From assembly GCA_963758555.1 (NCBI GenBank), contig CAVWVW010000003.1, positions 1,302,001 through 1,366,000 of the forward strand: a stretch of DNA of 64,000 nucleotides, written 5' to 3'. This DNA is from CAIUMH01 sp963758555. Its GTDB lineage: Bacteria; Actinomycetota; Acidimicrobiia; Acidimicrobiales; RAAP-2. Below are positions 27,418 to 36,862 of this stretch, piece by piece. Every line of letters starts with the position of its first letter. Positions within the stretch are counted from its first letter, which is position 1. The notes below the pieces were generated by a model that was not told the origin of the DNA, did no database searches, and worked only from the letters and a program-made list of their open reading frames with translations. The position numbers were made by a program, and so were the translations under genes.

Positions 27418-27458
27418 GCTGCCCGCAGCGCGACACGGAGTGGTCGGCTGCGGGCAGC
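27418..27458 (-). terminator. Long hairpin after yceI
   Basis: GCTGCCCGCAGC and GCTGCGGGCAGC form a perfect 12-bp stem around a 17-nt loop, starting about 20 bases after the yceI stop. It has no T-run, as with many high-GC actinobacterial terminators, and could also stop readthrough into the small membrane protein gene. Confidence 0.5.
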
Positions 27459-27477
27459 AGGCGTGCGCTGACGTCGC

Positions 27478-28023
27478 TCAGGCGACGGTGTGCGCCTCGA
27501 CCTCGATGCTCAAGATGACCTTGTTCGAGACCACGACGCTGCCGTTCTCCAGCGTGCCGTTGAAGCTCACGTTGTAGTCACGACGGTCGATCTCCAAGGT
27601 GGCTTCGAAGCCGGCGACGACGTCGTCCTCGACCATGCCGGGCCCGGAGCCCAGGTACTCGAGGTCCCAGGTCACCTCTTTGGTGATCCCTCTGATCGTC
27701 AGGTCGCCGACGAGGTCATAGTGATCCCCGCTCTTCGGGATCACGGCCGAGGAGATGAAGGTGAGCGTCGGCTCGTTCTCCTGGTCCAGGAAGTCAGCCG
27801 ACTTGAGGTGGGCGTCACGCATCTCGTTGTTGGTCGTGATCGAGGCCGCCTGGATGGTGGCTGAGACCTTCGAGTCCTCGGGCTTGTCGCCGATCTCGAT
27901 GGTGCCTTCGAACTCGGTGAAGACGCCACGGACCTTGGCGGCGACGAGGTGGCGGACGGTGAAGCCGACCTGGGTGTGGACCGGGTCGATGTGGTACGTG
28001 CCGGGGGCGGGGAGGTTGCTCAT
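27478..28023 (-). CDS. YceI family polyisoprenoid-binding-like protein
   Basis: 181 residues of the YceI lipocalin-like beta-barrel family: GTYHIDPVHTQVGFTVRHL at the start, VRGVFTEFEGTI, DAHLKSADFLDQENEPTLTF and GDLTIRGITKEVTWDLEY. The family binds isoprenoid chains. There is no signal peptide, so this copy is cytoplasmic, as in many actinobacteria. AAGGAGA precedes the ATG at 28023. A near-consensus promoter and a palindromic site lie upstream, shared with a divergent MarR regulator that probably represses it. Confidence 0.92.
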   Translation of the reverse strand: MSNLPAPGTYHIDPVHTQVGFTVRHLVAAKVRGVFTEFEGTIEIGDKPEDSKVSATIQAASITTNNEMRDAHLKSADFLDQENEPTLTFISSAVIPKSGDHYDLVGDLTIRGITKEVTWDLEYLGSGPGMVEDDVVAGFEATLEIDRRDYNVSFNGTLENGSVVVSNKVILSIEVEAHTVA

Positions 28024-28057
28024 CTGATGTCTCCTTGGGTTAGGTGCTTGGTTGCAC

Positions 28058-28085
28058 ATTATCTGTAGAAGAAGATACTTGTCAA
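28058..28085 (-). promoter_or_regulatory. Strong promoter of yceI
   Basis: On the minus strand TTGACA (28085-28080), a 16-bp spacer and GATAAT (28063-28058): a perfect -35 and a one-mismatch -10. This is the best sigma-70-type promoter I see in the window, located about 35 bases upstream of the yceI start. Confidence 0.75.
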
Positions 28086-28092
28086 GCAGATA
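28060..28092. promoter_or_regulatory. Probable MarR operator between yceI and marR
   Basis: TATCTG (28060-28065) and CAGATA (28087-28092) are inverted arms. Inside them are AGATA (28073-28077), which also forms an inverted pair with TATCT, and the palindrome CTTGTCAAG (28078-28086). The sites cover both the -35 and -10 of the yceI promoter, so a protein bound here would block it. Confidence 0.5.
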
Positions 28093-28112
28093 TTGATTGA
28101 GCAGGTTCCTGG

Positions 28113-28118
28113 TAAGAT
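28113..28118 (+). promoter_or_regulatory. -10 box for a leaderless marR transcript
   Basis: TAAGAT ends seven bases before the ATG at 28126, which would make that A the first base of the transcript. There is no ribosome binding site there. Confidence 0.4.
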
Positions 28119-28125
28119 GGACGCC

Positions 28126-28623
28126 ATGTCGACCACCGCCAGCGCGAACCGTGCACTCTCTCTCTGCCCCACCGTGGCGGATGACGAACGTCTGGTGCTC
28201 ATGGGCCTCCTGACCGAGGTCGATGGCCGGCTTCGTCGCGTCGTCGGCGCGGCCCTAGAAGAGGCCTGTGGCCTCAGCATGCTGTCCTTCGAGGTCTTGA
28301 TCCGACTGGTGCGAGCGCCCGAGGGTCGCCTCACGATGTCGGGGGTGGCTGATCAGACCGTGCACACCTCAGGCGGGACGACTCGCCTGGTCGATCGGAT
28401 GGAGGCAGCCGGACTGGTCCGGCGCGTGGCGTGTCCGAACGACCGGCGCACCACCTACGTGGAGATGACCGAGCTCGGGACGACCACCTTGGAGGCGGCG
28501 CTGGCCGCCCACCTCGAGATCTTAGAAGAGCACCTCACGAGCCAGCTCACCCAAGAGGAGCGCTCGGTGCTCATCACGGCGCTGACCAAGCTCAACGGCG
28601 GACCTGCCGCCTGTGCCGGCTGA
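28126..28623 (+). CDS. MarR family transcriptional regulator
   Basis: 165 residues with a winged helix-turn-helix: LSFEVLIRLVRAPEGRLTMSGVADQ (recognition helix region), TSGGTTRLVDRMEAAGLVRRVACPNDRRTTYVEMT (wing), then a dimerisation helix. It probably binds the palindromic site shared with yceI and represses both genes, released by a small ligand or oxidant; there are few cysteines to suggest redox sensing. ATG 28126 is chosen because of the leaderless -10; ATG 28117 adds three residues. Confidence 0.9.
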   Translation: MSTTASANRALSLCPTVADDERLVLMGLLTEVDGRLRRVVGAALEEACGLSMLSFEVLIRLVRAPEGRLTMSGVADQTVHTSGGTTRLVDRMEAAGLVRRVACPNDRRTTYVEMTELGTTTLEAALAAHLEILEEHLTSQLTQEERSVLITALTKLNGGPAACAG

Positions 28624-28624
28624 C

Positions 28625-31600
28625 TCAGCCGTCCTTCGCCAACCACGCGGCGGCTTCTGGTCGATCGTCCAGCTCCAGCGAGGTCGCCTCGCCCTGGCCT
28701 GGTGCGCGTGTGACCGAGGTGGCGAGGACCTCGTGGGCCAGCTCGCTGAGGTCCGACGCAGCGAGATCATCGAGGCCCACGAGGTGGAGCTCGATGCGGT
28801 CGGCAAGCTCGAAGCCCTTGGACTTGCGCAGCTCTTGGACCTGGCGGATCACGTCTCGCACCAGGCCTCGTCGGCGCAGGTCGTCGGTGAGAGCGAGATC
28901 GAGGGCCACGACCTCGCCGCCTTCGCGCGAGACCGCGAAGCCCTCCTGAGCCCGCACTCGCAGCTCGAGGTCATCGGGGCTGAGCTCGACGGGACCATCG
29001 GGCAGCTCGACGCTGACCGAGCGCCCCTCTTCGAGCGCAGCGGCGGCCTCTCCCCCATCGAGCGCTTGGAGCGCCTGCTTCAAGTGCTTGACCGACTCGC
29101 CAAGCCGAGGGCCCAGGGCTTTGAAGTTGGGGACGAGCTCGAAGCGGAGCACGTCGGCGAGATCGCCAGCGTCGTCCAAGGCGTCGACGTTGAGCTCGTC
29201 CTCGACGATCCCACGGGGCGGTGCCGGTGAGCCCGCAGGCAGGAACACGAGCGCCCTCGAGAGAGGCTGGCGCACCTTGACGCCGGCTTCCGAGCGCGCC
29301 GCTCGACCGAGGGAGACCAGCCGACGAGCGACCGCCATCGAGGCTTCGAGCGCCGGGTCGAGGAGGTCCAGGTCGACCTCGGGCCAGTCGGCGAGGTGCA
29401 CGGAGTCGTCCTCATCGGCCATCGTGAGCCCTCGCCACAGGTGGTCGGCGACGAACGGGCAGAACGGTGCGAGCATCGTTGCCACCAAGCAGAGCACCTC
29501 GTGGAGGGTCGCCTGAGCCGCCAACGAGTCAGACGCCGGCGCACTCGGGTCGGTGCGCCAGAAGCGCCGCCTCGAGCGCCGGACGTACCAGTTCGACAGA
29601 TCGTCGACGAGCTCGCCGAGAGGCGTGGCGGCGGCGAGCGGCTCGTAGCCCTCAAGTGACGCGGTGACCTGGGCCAAGGCGCCGTGCGCTCGGCTCAAGA
29701 TCCAGCGGTCGAGGTCACCGCGCGCCGTGCGGAGCGGGGATGGCGGGGTCGGCGGGATCGAAGCCGTTGAGCGAGGCATAGGTCGAGAAGAAGCTGTAGG
29801 TGTTCCACAGCGTGCCGAGCACGTCGTTCATCGCCGTCGTGATCGCCGGGAGCGAGACCCTGGTCGCGGTCCACGGCGAGCCCTGGGCGTACATCCACCA
29901 GCGCAGTGCGTCCGCGCCCACGGTGTCGAGGATCTCGAAGGGCTCGACGATGTTGCCCTGGGTCTTCGACATCTTGCGTCCCTCGGCATCGACGATGTGC
30001 CCGAGGCACATCACGTGACGATAGGGAGCAGCGTCGAAGACCAGCGTGTTGACCGCCAGCAAGGAGTAGAACCAGCCGCGCGTCTGGTCGATGGCTTCGG
30101 TGATGAAGTCAGCCGGGAAGTCCATGGCCTCCTTCGAGCCCTCCACGTGAGGGAAGCCCACCTGGGCCGCGGGCATCGAGCCGGAGTCGAACCAGGCGTC
30201 GATCACAGGCTCGACCCGGACGGCCTCCTCGCCGCACTCGGGGCAGGCGAAGGTCACCTCGTCGATGGCCGGGCGGTGCGGATCGACCTCGCTCGTGTCG
30301 CGTCCGGCCAGCTCGCCCAGCTCAGCCAGGCTCCCCACGCAGGTCAGGTGGCCAGAGCCGCAACGCCAGATGGGGAGCGGCGTGCCCCAGAAACGATCAC
30401 GCGAGAGCGCCCAGTCGACGTTGTTGGCCAGCCACTCGCCGAAGCGGCCGTCGCGGATGTTCTCCGGATGCCAGTCGACGTGGCTGTTCTCCTCGATCAT
30501 CTTCGGTGCGACCTTGGTGGTGGCGATGTACCAGCTGGGCTTGCCCCAGTAGATGAGCGTGGTGCCGCACCGCCAGCAGTGCGGCAGAGCGTGGGAGTAC
30601 GCCATCCGACGGAGCAAGAGCCCTCGGCGCTCGAGCTCGTCGTTGATCTCGGTGTTGGTGTCGCGGACCTTTCGTCCCGCCAGCCACGGGACCTCGTCGG
30701 TGAAGGTGCCGTCGGGGAGCACGGGGTTGAGCGTGGCGAGGCCCTGCTCCTTGCCGACCTGGCGGTCGATCTCACCAAAGGCCGGGGCCAGGTGCACGAG
30801 GCCGGTGCCCTCTTCGGTCGTCACGTACGACGCGCCCACCACCACCTCGCGAGCGACCGCCGTCGGTGATCGCCACGTCGTCGAAGGGACGTCGGTAGCG
30901 CAGGCCCACCAGGGCCTCGCCCTCGAGGAGGGCACTCGGCGATCGTTCCCTCGCCGAAGACGGCCTCGACGAGCTCTTCGGCCACCACGATCCCGTCCAC
31001 GACGGCGTAGCGGAGCGCGGGGTTGACCGCCACGCCCGTGTTCGAGAGCAAGGTCCACGGCGTCGTGGTCCAGACCGCGAGGTGCGTCGCACCCTTCGTC
31101 AGGTCTCGATCAGGCTCGATGAGCTCGAGCGAGACGTAGGCCGTCTCGTCGACCTCGTCGGTGTAGACCCCCGGCTGGCCGAGCTCGTGACTGCTCAGCG
31201 CCGTCCCGCAGCGTGGGCAGTACGGGACGACTTTGAGGTCTTCGTAGAGGAGGCCCTTGTCGAAGATCGTCTTGAGCTGCCACCAGACGCTCTCGACGTA
31301 GCTCGGTGCGAAGGTCCAGTACGCCGCGTCGAGATCGGTCCAGTACCCGATGCGCTCGGTGAGCGTTCTCCAGTCCTCGACGTAGCCGAGGACCGACTCC
31401 TTGCACAGCCTGGTGAACTCCGCGATGCCGACCTCTTCTTCGATCTGGCGCTTGCCTGAGATCCCGAGCCGCTTCTCGACCTCGACCTCGACGGGCAGCC
31501 CGTGGGTGTCCCAGCCCGCACGTCGCTCCACCAGACGTCCGCTCATGGTCCGGAACCGGCAGAAGAGGTCTTTGTACGCCCTCGCCCAGACGTGATGAAG

Positions 31601-31765
31601 CCCTGGGCGGCCGTTGGCGGTCGGCGGCCCTTCGTAGAAGACCCAGGGCTCTGCCCCCTCGCGGTTGGCGACCGAGCGCTCGAAGACCCGCTGGGCGCGC
31701 CAGCGCTCGAGCTCGCTGGCTTCGATCGCGGGAAAATCGATCTTGGGGCTGACAGGGCGGAACAC
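28625..31765 (-). CDS. ileS: Isoleucyl-tRNA synthetase (three apparent frameshifts)
   Basis: Charges tRNA-Ile. After repair it is about 1045 residues, the length of the long type-2 (eukaryote-like) IleS. Visible parts include PPTANGRPGLHHVWARAYKD (HIGH region), GWDTHGLPVEVEVEKRLG, the CP1 editing domain with HLAVWTTTPWTLLSNTG, NVDWALSRDRFWGTPLPIW, FESGS-like DAWFDSGSMP, GHIVDAEGRKMSKTQGN and the anticodon-binding tail. The frame is interrupted near 30934, 30860 and 29731; each break is closed by removing one base (giving IAEALLEGEALVG, ITDGVAREVVVG and AIPARTARGDLDRW). GTG 31765 has GAGGAG upstream. A unique essential gene cannot be truly broken three times, so I infer sequence error. No T-box is visible in the short upstream gap. 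Confidence 0.9.
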
Positions 31766-31860
31766 GGCTCTCCTCGGGAGGGGACGTTCGGAGCCTCGAT
31801 CCTACTGATCTGCCCTGGACCGCCGGCTGGTCATCGAGATCACCCGTACCATCTCCCCCC

Positions 31861-32349
31861 GTGGCACCAGCTGGCTTGGCGATCAGACGAGTGGAGCTCG
31901 GCTCGCTCGACGCGCGCCTCGCCATCGAGGGGGCCGAGGCCGAGCTCGATCGCCGCTACGGCCCGGGCACCGATCAAGAGCCGTTCGACCCCGCTTCGTT
32001 CGCAGCGCCGCGCGGCTCGTTCCTCGTGGCGCATCTCGCGGGCACGCTCGTCGGCGCCGTCGGCCTCCGCGGCATCGCCGAGGGCGTCGGGGAGGTCAAG
32101 CGGCTCTGGGTCACCGAGGCGTTCCGCCGCCTGGGCATCGGGGCCGCTCTGATGGAGGCTCTTGAGGCTGACGGACGAGCCCTCGGTCTCACGCTCATCG
32201 AGCTCGAGACCGGTCCCCTCCAACCCGAGGCGGTCTCGCTCTATGCCTCCTCGGGCTGGGAGCTGGTCGACGAGCTGCCGATCCCGGTCTCCGACTACGG
32301 CGGAGCGCTCCGGTTCCTCAAGCGCTACGGCACCGACGAGAGCAGCTGA
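31861..32349 (+). CDS. GNAT family N-acetyltransferase
   Basis: 162 residues of the GNAT fold: GSFLVAHLAGTLVGAVGLRGI, then VKRLWVTEAFRRLGIGAALMEAL (acetyl-CoA pyrophosphate loop RRLGIG), and the late LYASSGWELVDELP. The acceptor cannot be read from the sequence. It starts at a GTG, divergent from ileS, and its last 25 bases overlap the end of the convergent HAD gene. Confidence 0.85.
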   Translation: MAPAGLAIRRVELGSLDARLAIEGAEAELDRRYGPGTDQEPFDPASFAAPRGSFLVAHLAGTLVGAVGLRGIAEGVGEVKRLWVTEAFRRLGIGAALMEALEADGRALGLTLIELETGPLQPEAVSLYASSGWELVDELPIPVSDYGGALRFLKRYGTDESS

Positions 32350-32999
32350 TCGAGCTCGACAAGGTCGAGGGCGTCGAGCGAGCTGACCACGAGATCGGCG
32401 ATCTGGATCTGCGGCGTCGAGCGCTCGGCTGGCTCGGGCACCGCCACACAGCGCATGGACGCCGCCTTGGCGGCGAGCACGCCTGCGGGTGAATCCTCGA
32501 AGACCACGCAGCGCTCAGGCGACTGGCCGAGGTTGCGTGCCGCCGACAGGAAGACGGCCGGATGGGGCTTGCCGTAGGCCTCATCCTCGGCCGAGCAGAT
32601 GACCTTGAACGCGCCCGCCAGCTCGATCTTCGCCAGCACGAGGTCGATCAGCGCGTAGGGGGTCGAGGACGCCAGCGCCACCGGGCCGCGCTCGGCCATG
32701 GCTGTGACGACCTCTCGGGCGCCCGGTGCGGGCGCGCCCCGCTCCTCGACGAGCTCACCGACGCGCGTCAGGATCGTCTCGGCCACCGCCTCGGTGCTCG
32801 GCCCCTGCCACGGGAAGCGATCGAACCAGTAGCGAGTGACCTCCTGGACGAACATCCCCTTGGTCGAGCGGGTCTCGGTCCGCTCCAAGGGCACGCCGAG
32901 CGCGCCGAAGATCTCGACCTCTGCTTCGTGCCAGAGCGGCTCTGAGTCGATGAGGAGGCCGTCCATGTCGAAGATGGACGCCCATCCGGACGTGAGCAA
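32325..32999 (-). CDS. HAD superfamily phosphatase / beta-phosphoglucomutase-like
   Basis: 224 residues with HAD motif I FDMDGLLIDSEPLW, a helical cap, motif II ASSTPYA, and motifs III/IV in AYGKPHPAVFLSAA and VVFEDSPAGVLAAKAA. The small cap and the motif pattern match the sugar-phosphate phosphatase group (YniC/beta-PGM-like). Only a TTG (32999) can start this frame before the DxD motif; it lies three bases after the gpx stop, suggesting re-initiation. The 3' end overlaps the convergent acetyltransferase gene by 25 bases. Confidence 0.88.
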   Translation of the reverse strand: MLTSGWASIFDMDGLLIDSEPLWHEAEVEIFGALGVPLERTETRSTKGMFVQEVTRYWFDRFPWQGPSTEAVAETILTRVGELVEERGAPAPGAREVVTAMAERGPVALASSTPYALIDLVLAKIELAGAFKVICSAEDEAYGKPHPAVFLSAARNLGQSPERCVVFEDSPAGVLAAKAASMRCVAVPEPAERSTPQIQIADLVVSSLDALDLVELDQLLSSVP

Positions 33000-33002
33000 G
33001 GC

Positions 33003-33491
33003 TCAGACGGGGAGGTTCGCCTCGATGGCCTCGATGATGCGCGGGTCATCCGGCTCGACCTGAGGACGGAACCGAGCGACGATCTGGCCCGACGGGTTGA
33101 CCAGGAACTTCTCGAAGTTCCAGGCCACGTCCCCGGCTTGGCCCTCGGCATCAGCCTTCTCTTCGAGCTCGGTGTAGATGGGGTGCTGGTGCTCGCCGTT
33201 GACGTCGATCTTCTCGAAGATGGGGAACGTCACGCCGTAGGTGGTCGAGCAGAACTCTTGGATCTCCTCTGCGGTCCCGGGCTCCTGGCCGAGGAACTGG
33301 TTGCACGGGAAGCCGAGCACGCTGAAGCCCCGGTCCTCGTACTGCTTCTGGAGCGCCTCAAGAGCGGTGTACTGCGGGGTGAGCCCGCATTTGGAGGCCA
33401 CGTTCACCAGGAGCAGGGCCTTGCCCTCGTAGGGTGCGAGGGACGAGTCCTCACCGGTGAGGGTGGCAATGGGTGCGTCGAAGATGCTCAT
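33003..33491 (-). CDS. gpx: Glutathione peroxidase family thiol peroxidase
   Basis: 162 residues with VNVASKCGLTPQY (peroxidatic cysteine in place of selenocysteine), LGFPCNQFLGQEPG (resolving cysteine and Gln) and VAWNFEKFLV (Trp-Asn), the complete catalytic tetrad. In actinobacteria such enzymes reduce hydroperoxides with thioredoxin rather than glutathione. The length is standard. It is followed at once by a HAD phosphatase. Confidence 0.93.
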   Translation of the reverse strand: MSIFDAPIATLTGEDSSLAPYEGKALLLVNVASKCGLTPQYTALEALQKQYEDRGFSVLGFPCNQFLGQEPGTAEEIQEFCSTTYGVTFPIFEKIDVNGEHQHPIYTELEEKADAEGQAGDVAWNFEKFLVNPSGQIVARFRPQVEPDDPRIIEAIEANLPV

Positions 33492-33544
33492 GGTCGCGAC
33501 CCTAGCGGCCGATCGTGCTGAAATCGACGCTGGGAGGCGACCGG

Positions 33545-34489
33545 ATGCAAGCAGTGGTGATCATCGACGAGCGCCTCGAGATCCTCGAGCGACCTGACCC
33601 GGTCCCGGGTCCCGGCTCCGTGGTGGTCGCGGTCGCCTCAGCCGGCGTGAACGCCGCCGACCTGCTCCAGCGCCGCGGCCTCTACCCCGCCCCAGCGGGA
33701 GTCCCCGCCGACATCCCCGGCATGGAGCTCGCCGGTGTGGTCACCGAGCTCGGAGCTGGCGTCGAGGGCGTCGAGCTGGGAGCTCAGGTGATGGCCATCG
33801 TGGGAGGTGGCGCCCAGGCCGAGCTCTGCTGCGTCGATGCCGCCGGGCTGCTCGCCGTCCCTGACGGCGTCGAGCTCACCGAGGCTGGAGGCTTGCCCGA
33901 GACCTTCATCACCGCTCACGACGCCCTCGTCACCCGCGGTCGCCTCGAGGCTGGGCAACGAGCGCTGATCACAGGCGCCGCTGGTGGCGTGGGCACCGCT
34001 GGCGTGCAGATCGCGGCGACCCTCGGGGCGGAGGTCATCGCCTCCGTGCGCGACCCCGCACGACGAGCTGCGGTCGAAGCGCTCGGCGCCACGAGGGCGA
34101 TCGATCCCGAGGAGGTGCGTGATCACGGTCCCTACGACGTCGTGCTCGAGCTGGTCGGTGCCGCCAGCCTCTCGCACGGCGTGCTCAAGGCGCTCGCACC
34201 CGAGGCACGGGTCGTCGTCATCGGTGTGGGCGGGGGCTCGAGGATCGAGCTCGATCTCCTGGCGCTCATGGCGGCGCGCGCATCGATCGGCGGTGCCACG
34301 CTGCGCGCGCGTAGCGTGGAGGAGAAGGCGGCTGCGGCCCACGCCATGGGCCAGGACCTCTTGGCCCACTTTGCCGACCGCACCCTCTCCGTCCCTCTCC
34401 TGGCCACCTATCCCCTCGAGGACGCAGCTGCCGCCTACGAGCGCTTCTCCTCGGGCTCCAAGCTGGGCAAGATCGTCCTGGTCGCCTGA
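33545..34489 (+). CDS. Quinone oxidoreductase-like medium-chain dehydrogenase (zinc-free)
   Basis: 314 residues of the NADPH:quinone oxidoreductase (Qor/PIG3) group of the MDR superfamily: SAGVNAADLLQRRGLYP, IPGMELAGVV, a missing zinc site, LITGAAGGVGTAGVQIA for NADPH and GKIVL at the end. It likely reduces quinones or enones in the cytoplasm. The ATG at 33545 has GGGAGGCG upstream. It is divergent from gpx, which hints at a shared oxidative-stress setting, but no operator is evident. Confidence 0.88.
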   Translation: MQAVVIIDERLEILERPDPVPGPGSVVVAVASAGVNAADLLQRRGLYPAPAGVPADIPGMELAGVVTELGAGVEGVELGAQVMAIVGGGAQAELCCVDAAGLLAVPDGVELTEAGGLPETFITAHDALVTRGRLEAGQRALITGAAGGVGTAGVQIAATLGAEVIASVRDPARRAAVEALGATRAIDPEEVRDHGPYDVVLELVGAASLSHGVLKALAPEARVVVIGVGGGSRIELDLLALMAARASIGGATLRARSVEEKAAAAHAMGQDLLAHFADRTLSVPLLATYPLEDAAAAYERFSSGSKLGKIVLVA

Positions 34490-34576
34490 GACGCCGACGC
34501 CGCCCATGGCGTCCAAGCGGCGCGTCGAGCAAGATCAGCACGGCTCCCCGCACGGGTGGCACAAGGGGGGAGACAG

Positions 34577-35470
34577 ATGGGATACCTCGAAGAGCGAGCG
34601 CAGCTCGAGGGCAAGCGCGCCATCATCGTGGGCGCCGGGGGCCTCGGTGAGGCCTGCGCAGTCGATCTGGCTGCTGCTGGCGTGCGCGTCGCTCTGTGCG
34701 ATCGAAGCGAGGAGGCACTCCTCGCCACGGCGCAGCGAGTGACCGAACGTGGAGGGGTCGTGGCGTGCCAGGCCGTCTTCGACGCTCGAGATCCTGACGA
34801 GCTGAGCGGGTTCTTCGCCACGTGCGACGAGCACTTCGACGGCGAGCTCGACGTGCTCTGCAACGTGGTCGGCGGCACCTTCCGGCACCCCTTCGACGAG
34901 TCGAAGCCCAAGGGGTGGGAGACGTTGATGCGCACCAACTTCACCTGGCTGCTGACCGCCCTGCAGCTGGCCATCCCTCGCATGCGTGCAGCCGGCAAGG
35001 GCAGCATCATCAACTTCACCTCCGTCGAGGCTCATCGAGCCGCCCCGGGGTTCGTGGTCTACGGCGCCATGAAGTCGGCCGTCGCCAGCCTGACGGCCTC
35101 GCTCGCCGTCGAGCTCGGCGTGGAGAACATCCGGGTCAACGCCATCGCGCCCGACTACACCCCCACCCCCAACGCGCTGGCCGCGGAGGCTGCCTCGCCA
35201 CTCGGGAGTCCCAACGAGCAAGCCGCGGCGCTCCGAGCCGAGATCGGTTTGGCCATGGGTCGCGACGGCACCTACGAGGACATCGGAGGTGCCGTGCTCT
35301 TCTTGGCCTCGGAGCTCTCGAGCTACGTCACCGGCACCACCATCCACCCCGACGGAGGCAGCTTCGCCGCCAAGGGGTGGAACCGCTGGCCCGGTCAGGG
35401 CTTCACCAACCTCCCACCGCGAGCGGTGGTGGACATGTACCTCGCCGACATGACGCCCGGAGGCGACTGA
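34577..35470 (+). CDS. Short-chain dehydrogenase/reductase
   Basis: 297 residues with a Rossmann start AIIVGAGGLGEACAVDLAAAG (a G-x3-G-x-G variant), CNVVGGTF in place of NNAG, catalytic Ser in INFTSVEAH and Y-x3-K in VVYGAMKSAVASL, then TGTTIHPDGGSFAAKGWNRWP. The substrate is unknown. GGGGGAGA precedes ATG 34577. The next gene starts five bases after the stop, so the two are probably one unit. Confidence 0.88.
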   Translation: MGYLEERAQLEGKRAIIVGAGGLGEACAVDLAAAGVRVALCDRSEEALLATAQRVTERGGVVACQAVFDARDPDELSGFFATCDEHFDGELDVLCNVVGGTFRHPFDESKPKGWETLMRTNFTWLLTALQLAIPRMRAAGKGSIINFTSVEAHRAAPGFVVYGAMKSAVASLTASLAVELGVENIRVNAIAPDYTPTPNALAAEAASPLGSPNEQAAALRAEIGLAMGRDGTYEDIGGAVLFLASELSSYVTGTTIHPDGGSFAAKGWNRWPGQGFTNLPPRAVVDMYLADMTPGGD

Positions 35471-35475
35471 ACCAG

Positions 35476-35709
35476 ATGGCCAATGAGGGGGCGAGCGCCT
35501 CGACGCCGCGTCCTCGAGGCGAAGAGCTCGATCCGAGCAGGCCACACGACGCGGTGATCCTCGCTGCGCACGAGGCTGCACTCGGGCGAGGAGAGCCCAC
35601 CTACGTCGATCCCACGACGGGCTACTCGGTCTTCACCGCCGCGTCATTGCTCGCACGCGGGTCATGCTGTGCCAGCGGGTGCCGGCACTGCCCCTACCCG
35701 CCGAGCTGA
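35476..35709 (+). CDS. DUF5522 family small protein
   Basis: 77 residues: a disordered, charged N-terminus followed by the conserved core GEPTYVDPTTGYSVFTAASL and a cysteine-rich end (ARGSCCASGCRHCPY). The CC...C..C spacing suggests a metal site. Proteins of this type are widespread and uncharacterised; I recall the family as DUF5522. It directly follows the SDR gene. Confidence 0.75.
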   Translation: MANEGASASTPRPRGEELDPSRPHDAVILAAHEAALGRGEPTYVDPTTGYSVFTAASLLARGSCCASGCRHCPYPPS

Positions 35710-35712
35710 ACC

Positions 35713-36834
35713 TCAGCGGAGCACCTCGTCGAGCTCGAGGAGGGGCAGCCCGTGGGCTTCGGCCACGGGCTCATAGGTGACCTGGCCTTCGGTGACGTTC
35801 ACCCCCTGGGCCAGCGCGACGTCACCTCGCACGGCGCCCTTCCAGCCATAGCGGGCGATCTCGAGGGTGTAGGGCAACGTGGCGTTGACCAGCGCGTGCG
35901 TTGAGGTGTGCGGCACCGCGCCCGGCATGTTGGCCACGCAGTAGAAGAGCGACTCGTGGACCTTGAAGACCGGATCTGAGTGCGTGGTGGGATGGGTGGA
36001 CTCGAAGCAGCCACCTTGATCGACGGAGATGTCGACCAGCACCGAGCCGGGCCGCATGGTCGCCACCATGTCATCGGTGACGAGTCGTGGCGCTCGGGCC
36101 CCCACGACCAGCACCGCGCCGATGACGATGTCAGCCGTTGCCACCTGCTCCGCAATCGCGTGAGCGGTCGACGCCACCGTCTCGACCTGACCCCGGAAGT
36201 GGTGATCGACGTCGCGAAGACGCTCGAGGTTGCGGTCGAAGATGAAGACGTTGGCCTGCATGCCCACCGCCAAGGTCGCCGCAGCCATGCCGGCTACGCC
36301 CGCGCCGAGCACCACCACGTTCGCAGCAGCGACGCCTGGGACGCCGCAGATCAGCGCTCCCCTGCCCCCGCCGGCCCGCATCAGGTGGTGTGCACCCATC
36401 AGCGGAGCCATCCGACCCGCCACCTCGCTCATCGGGGTCAGCAACGGGAGCGAGCCGTTGGCCAAGCGCACCGTCTCATAGGCGATCGCCGTGTTGCCCG
36501 CCTTCATGAGAGCCTCGGTGCAGGGCAGAGAGGCCGCCAGGTGCAGATAGGTGAAGAGGATCTGGTCCTCGCGAGCAGCCAAGCTCGGGTACTCGTCCGC
36601 GATGGGCTCTTTGACCTTCAGGACGAGGTCGGCGGCCGACCAGACGTCTTCCGCGCTCTTGACGATGCTCGCCCCGGTGTCGATGAAGTCACCGTCGCTG
36701 ATCGTGGAGCCCAGTCCGGCTCCCTCTTCGATGAGCACCGAGTGCCCGGCGTCAGTGAGCTCGCGCACCCCCGCAGGCGTGATGGCTACTCGGTATTCGT
36801 CATCTTTGGTCTCAGCGGGCACGCCGACGATCAT
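35713..36834 (-). CDS. ald: L-alanine dehydrogenase
   Basis: Interconverts alanine and pyruvate plus ammonia with NAD. The 373 residues start MIVGVPAETKDDEYRVAITPAG and include VLIEEGAGLGS, the catalytic LVLKVKEP and YLHLAAS segments, the NAD fold VVLGAGVAGMAAATLA and VDISVDQGGCFESTHPTTHS. The ATG at 36834 is preceded by AAGGAGGTGG, a perfect ribosome site; a GTG overlapping that site is rejected. It sits 28 bp downstream of the amine permease, so it could recycle alanine made by the nearby transaminase, whose co-substrate is often pyruvate. Confidence 0.95.
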   Translation of the reverse strand: MIVGVPAETKDDEYRVAITPAGVRELTDAGHSVLIEEGAGLGSTISDGDFIDTGASIVKSAEDVWSAADLVLKVKEPIADEYPSLAAREDQILFTYLHLAASLPCTEALMKAGNTAIAYETVRLANGSLPLLTPMSEVAGRMAPLMGAHHLMRAGGGRGALICGVPGVAAANVVVLGAGVAGMAAATLAVGMQANVFIFDRNLERLRDVDHHFRGQVETVASTAHAIAEQVATADIVIGAVLVVGARAPRLVTDDMVATMRPGSVLVDISVDQGGCFESTHPTTHSDPVFKVHESLFYCVANMPGAVPHTSTHALVNATLPYTLEIARYGWKGAVRGDVALAQGVNVTEGQVTYEPVAEAHGLPLLELDEVLR

Positions 36835-36862
36835 GGCGACCACCTCCTTGGGAGCTCATTGC

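Noticed and set aside
31766..31860. T-box riboswitch before ileS
   Set aside because: Some actinobacterial ileS genes have one, but the gap is only 95 bp and lacks the conserved GGGTGG-ACC-type core.
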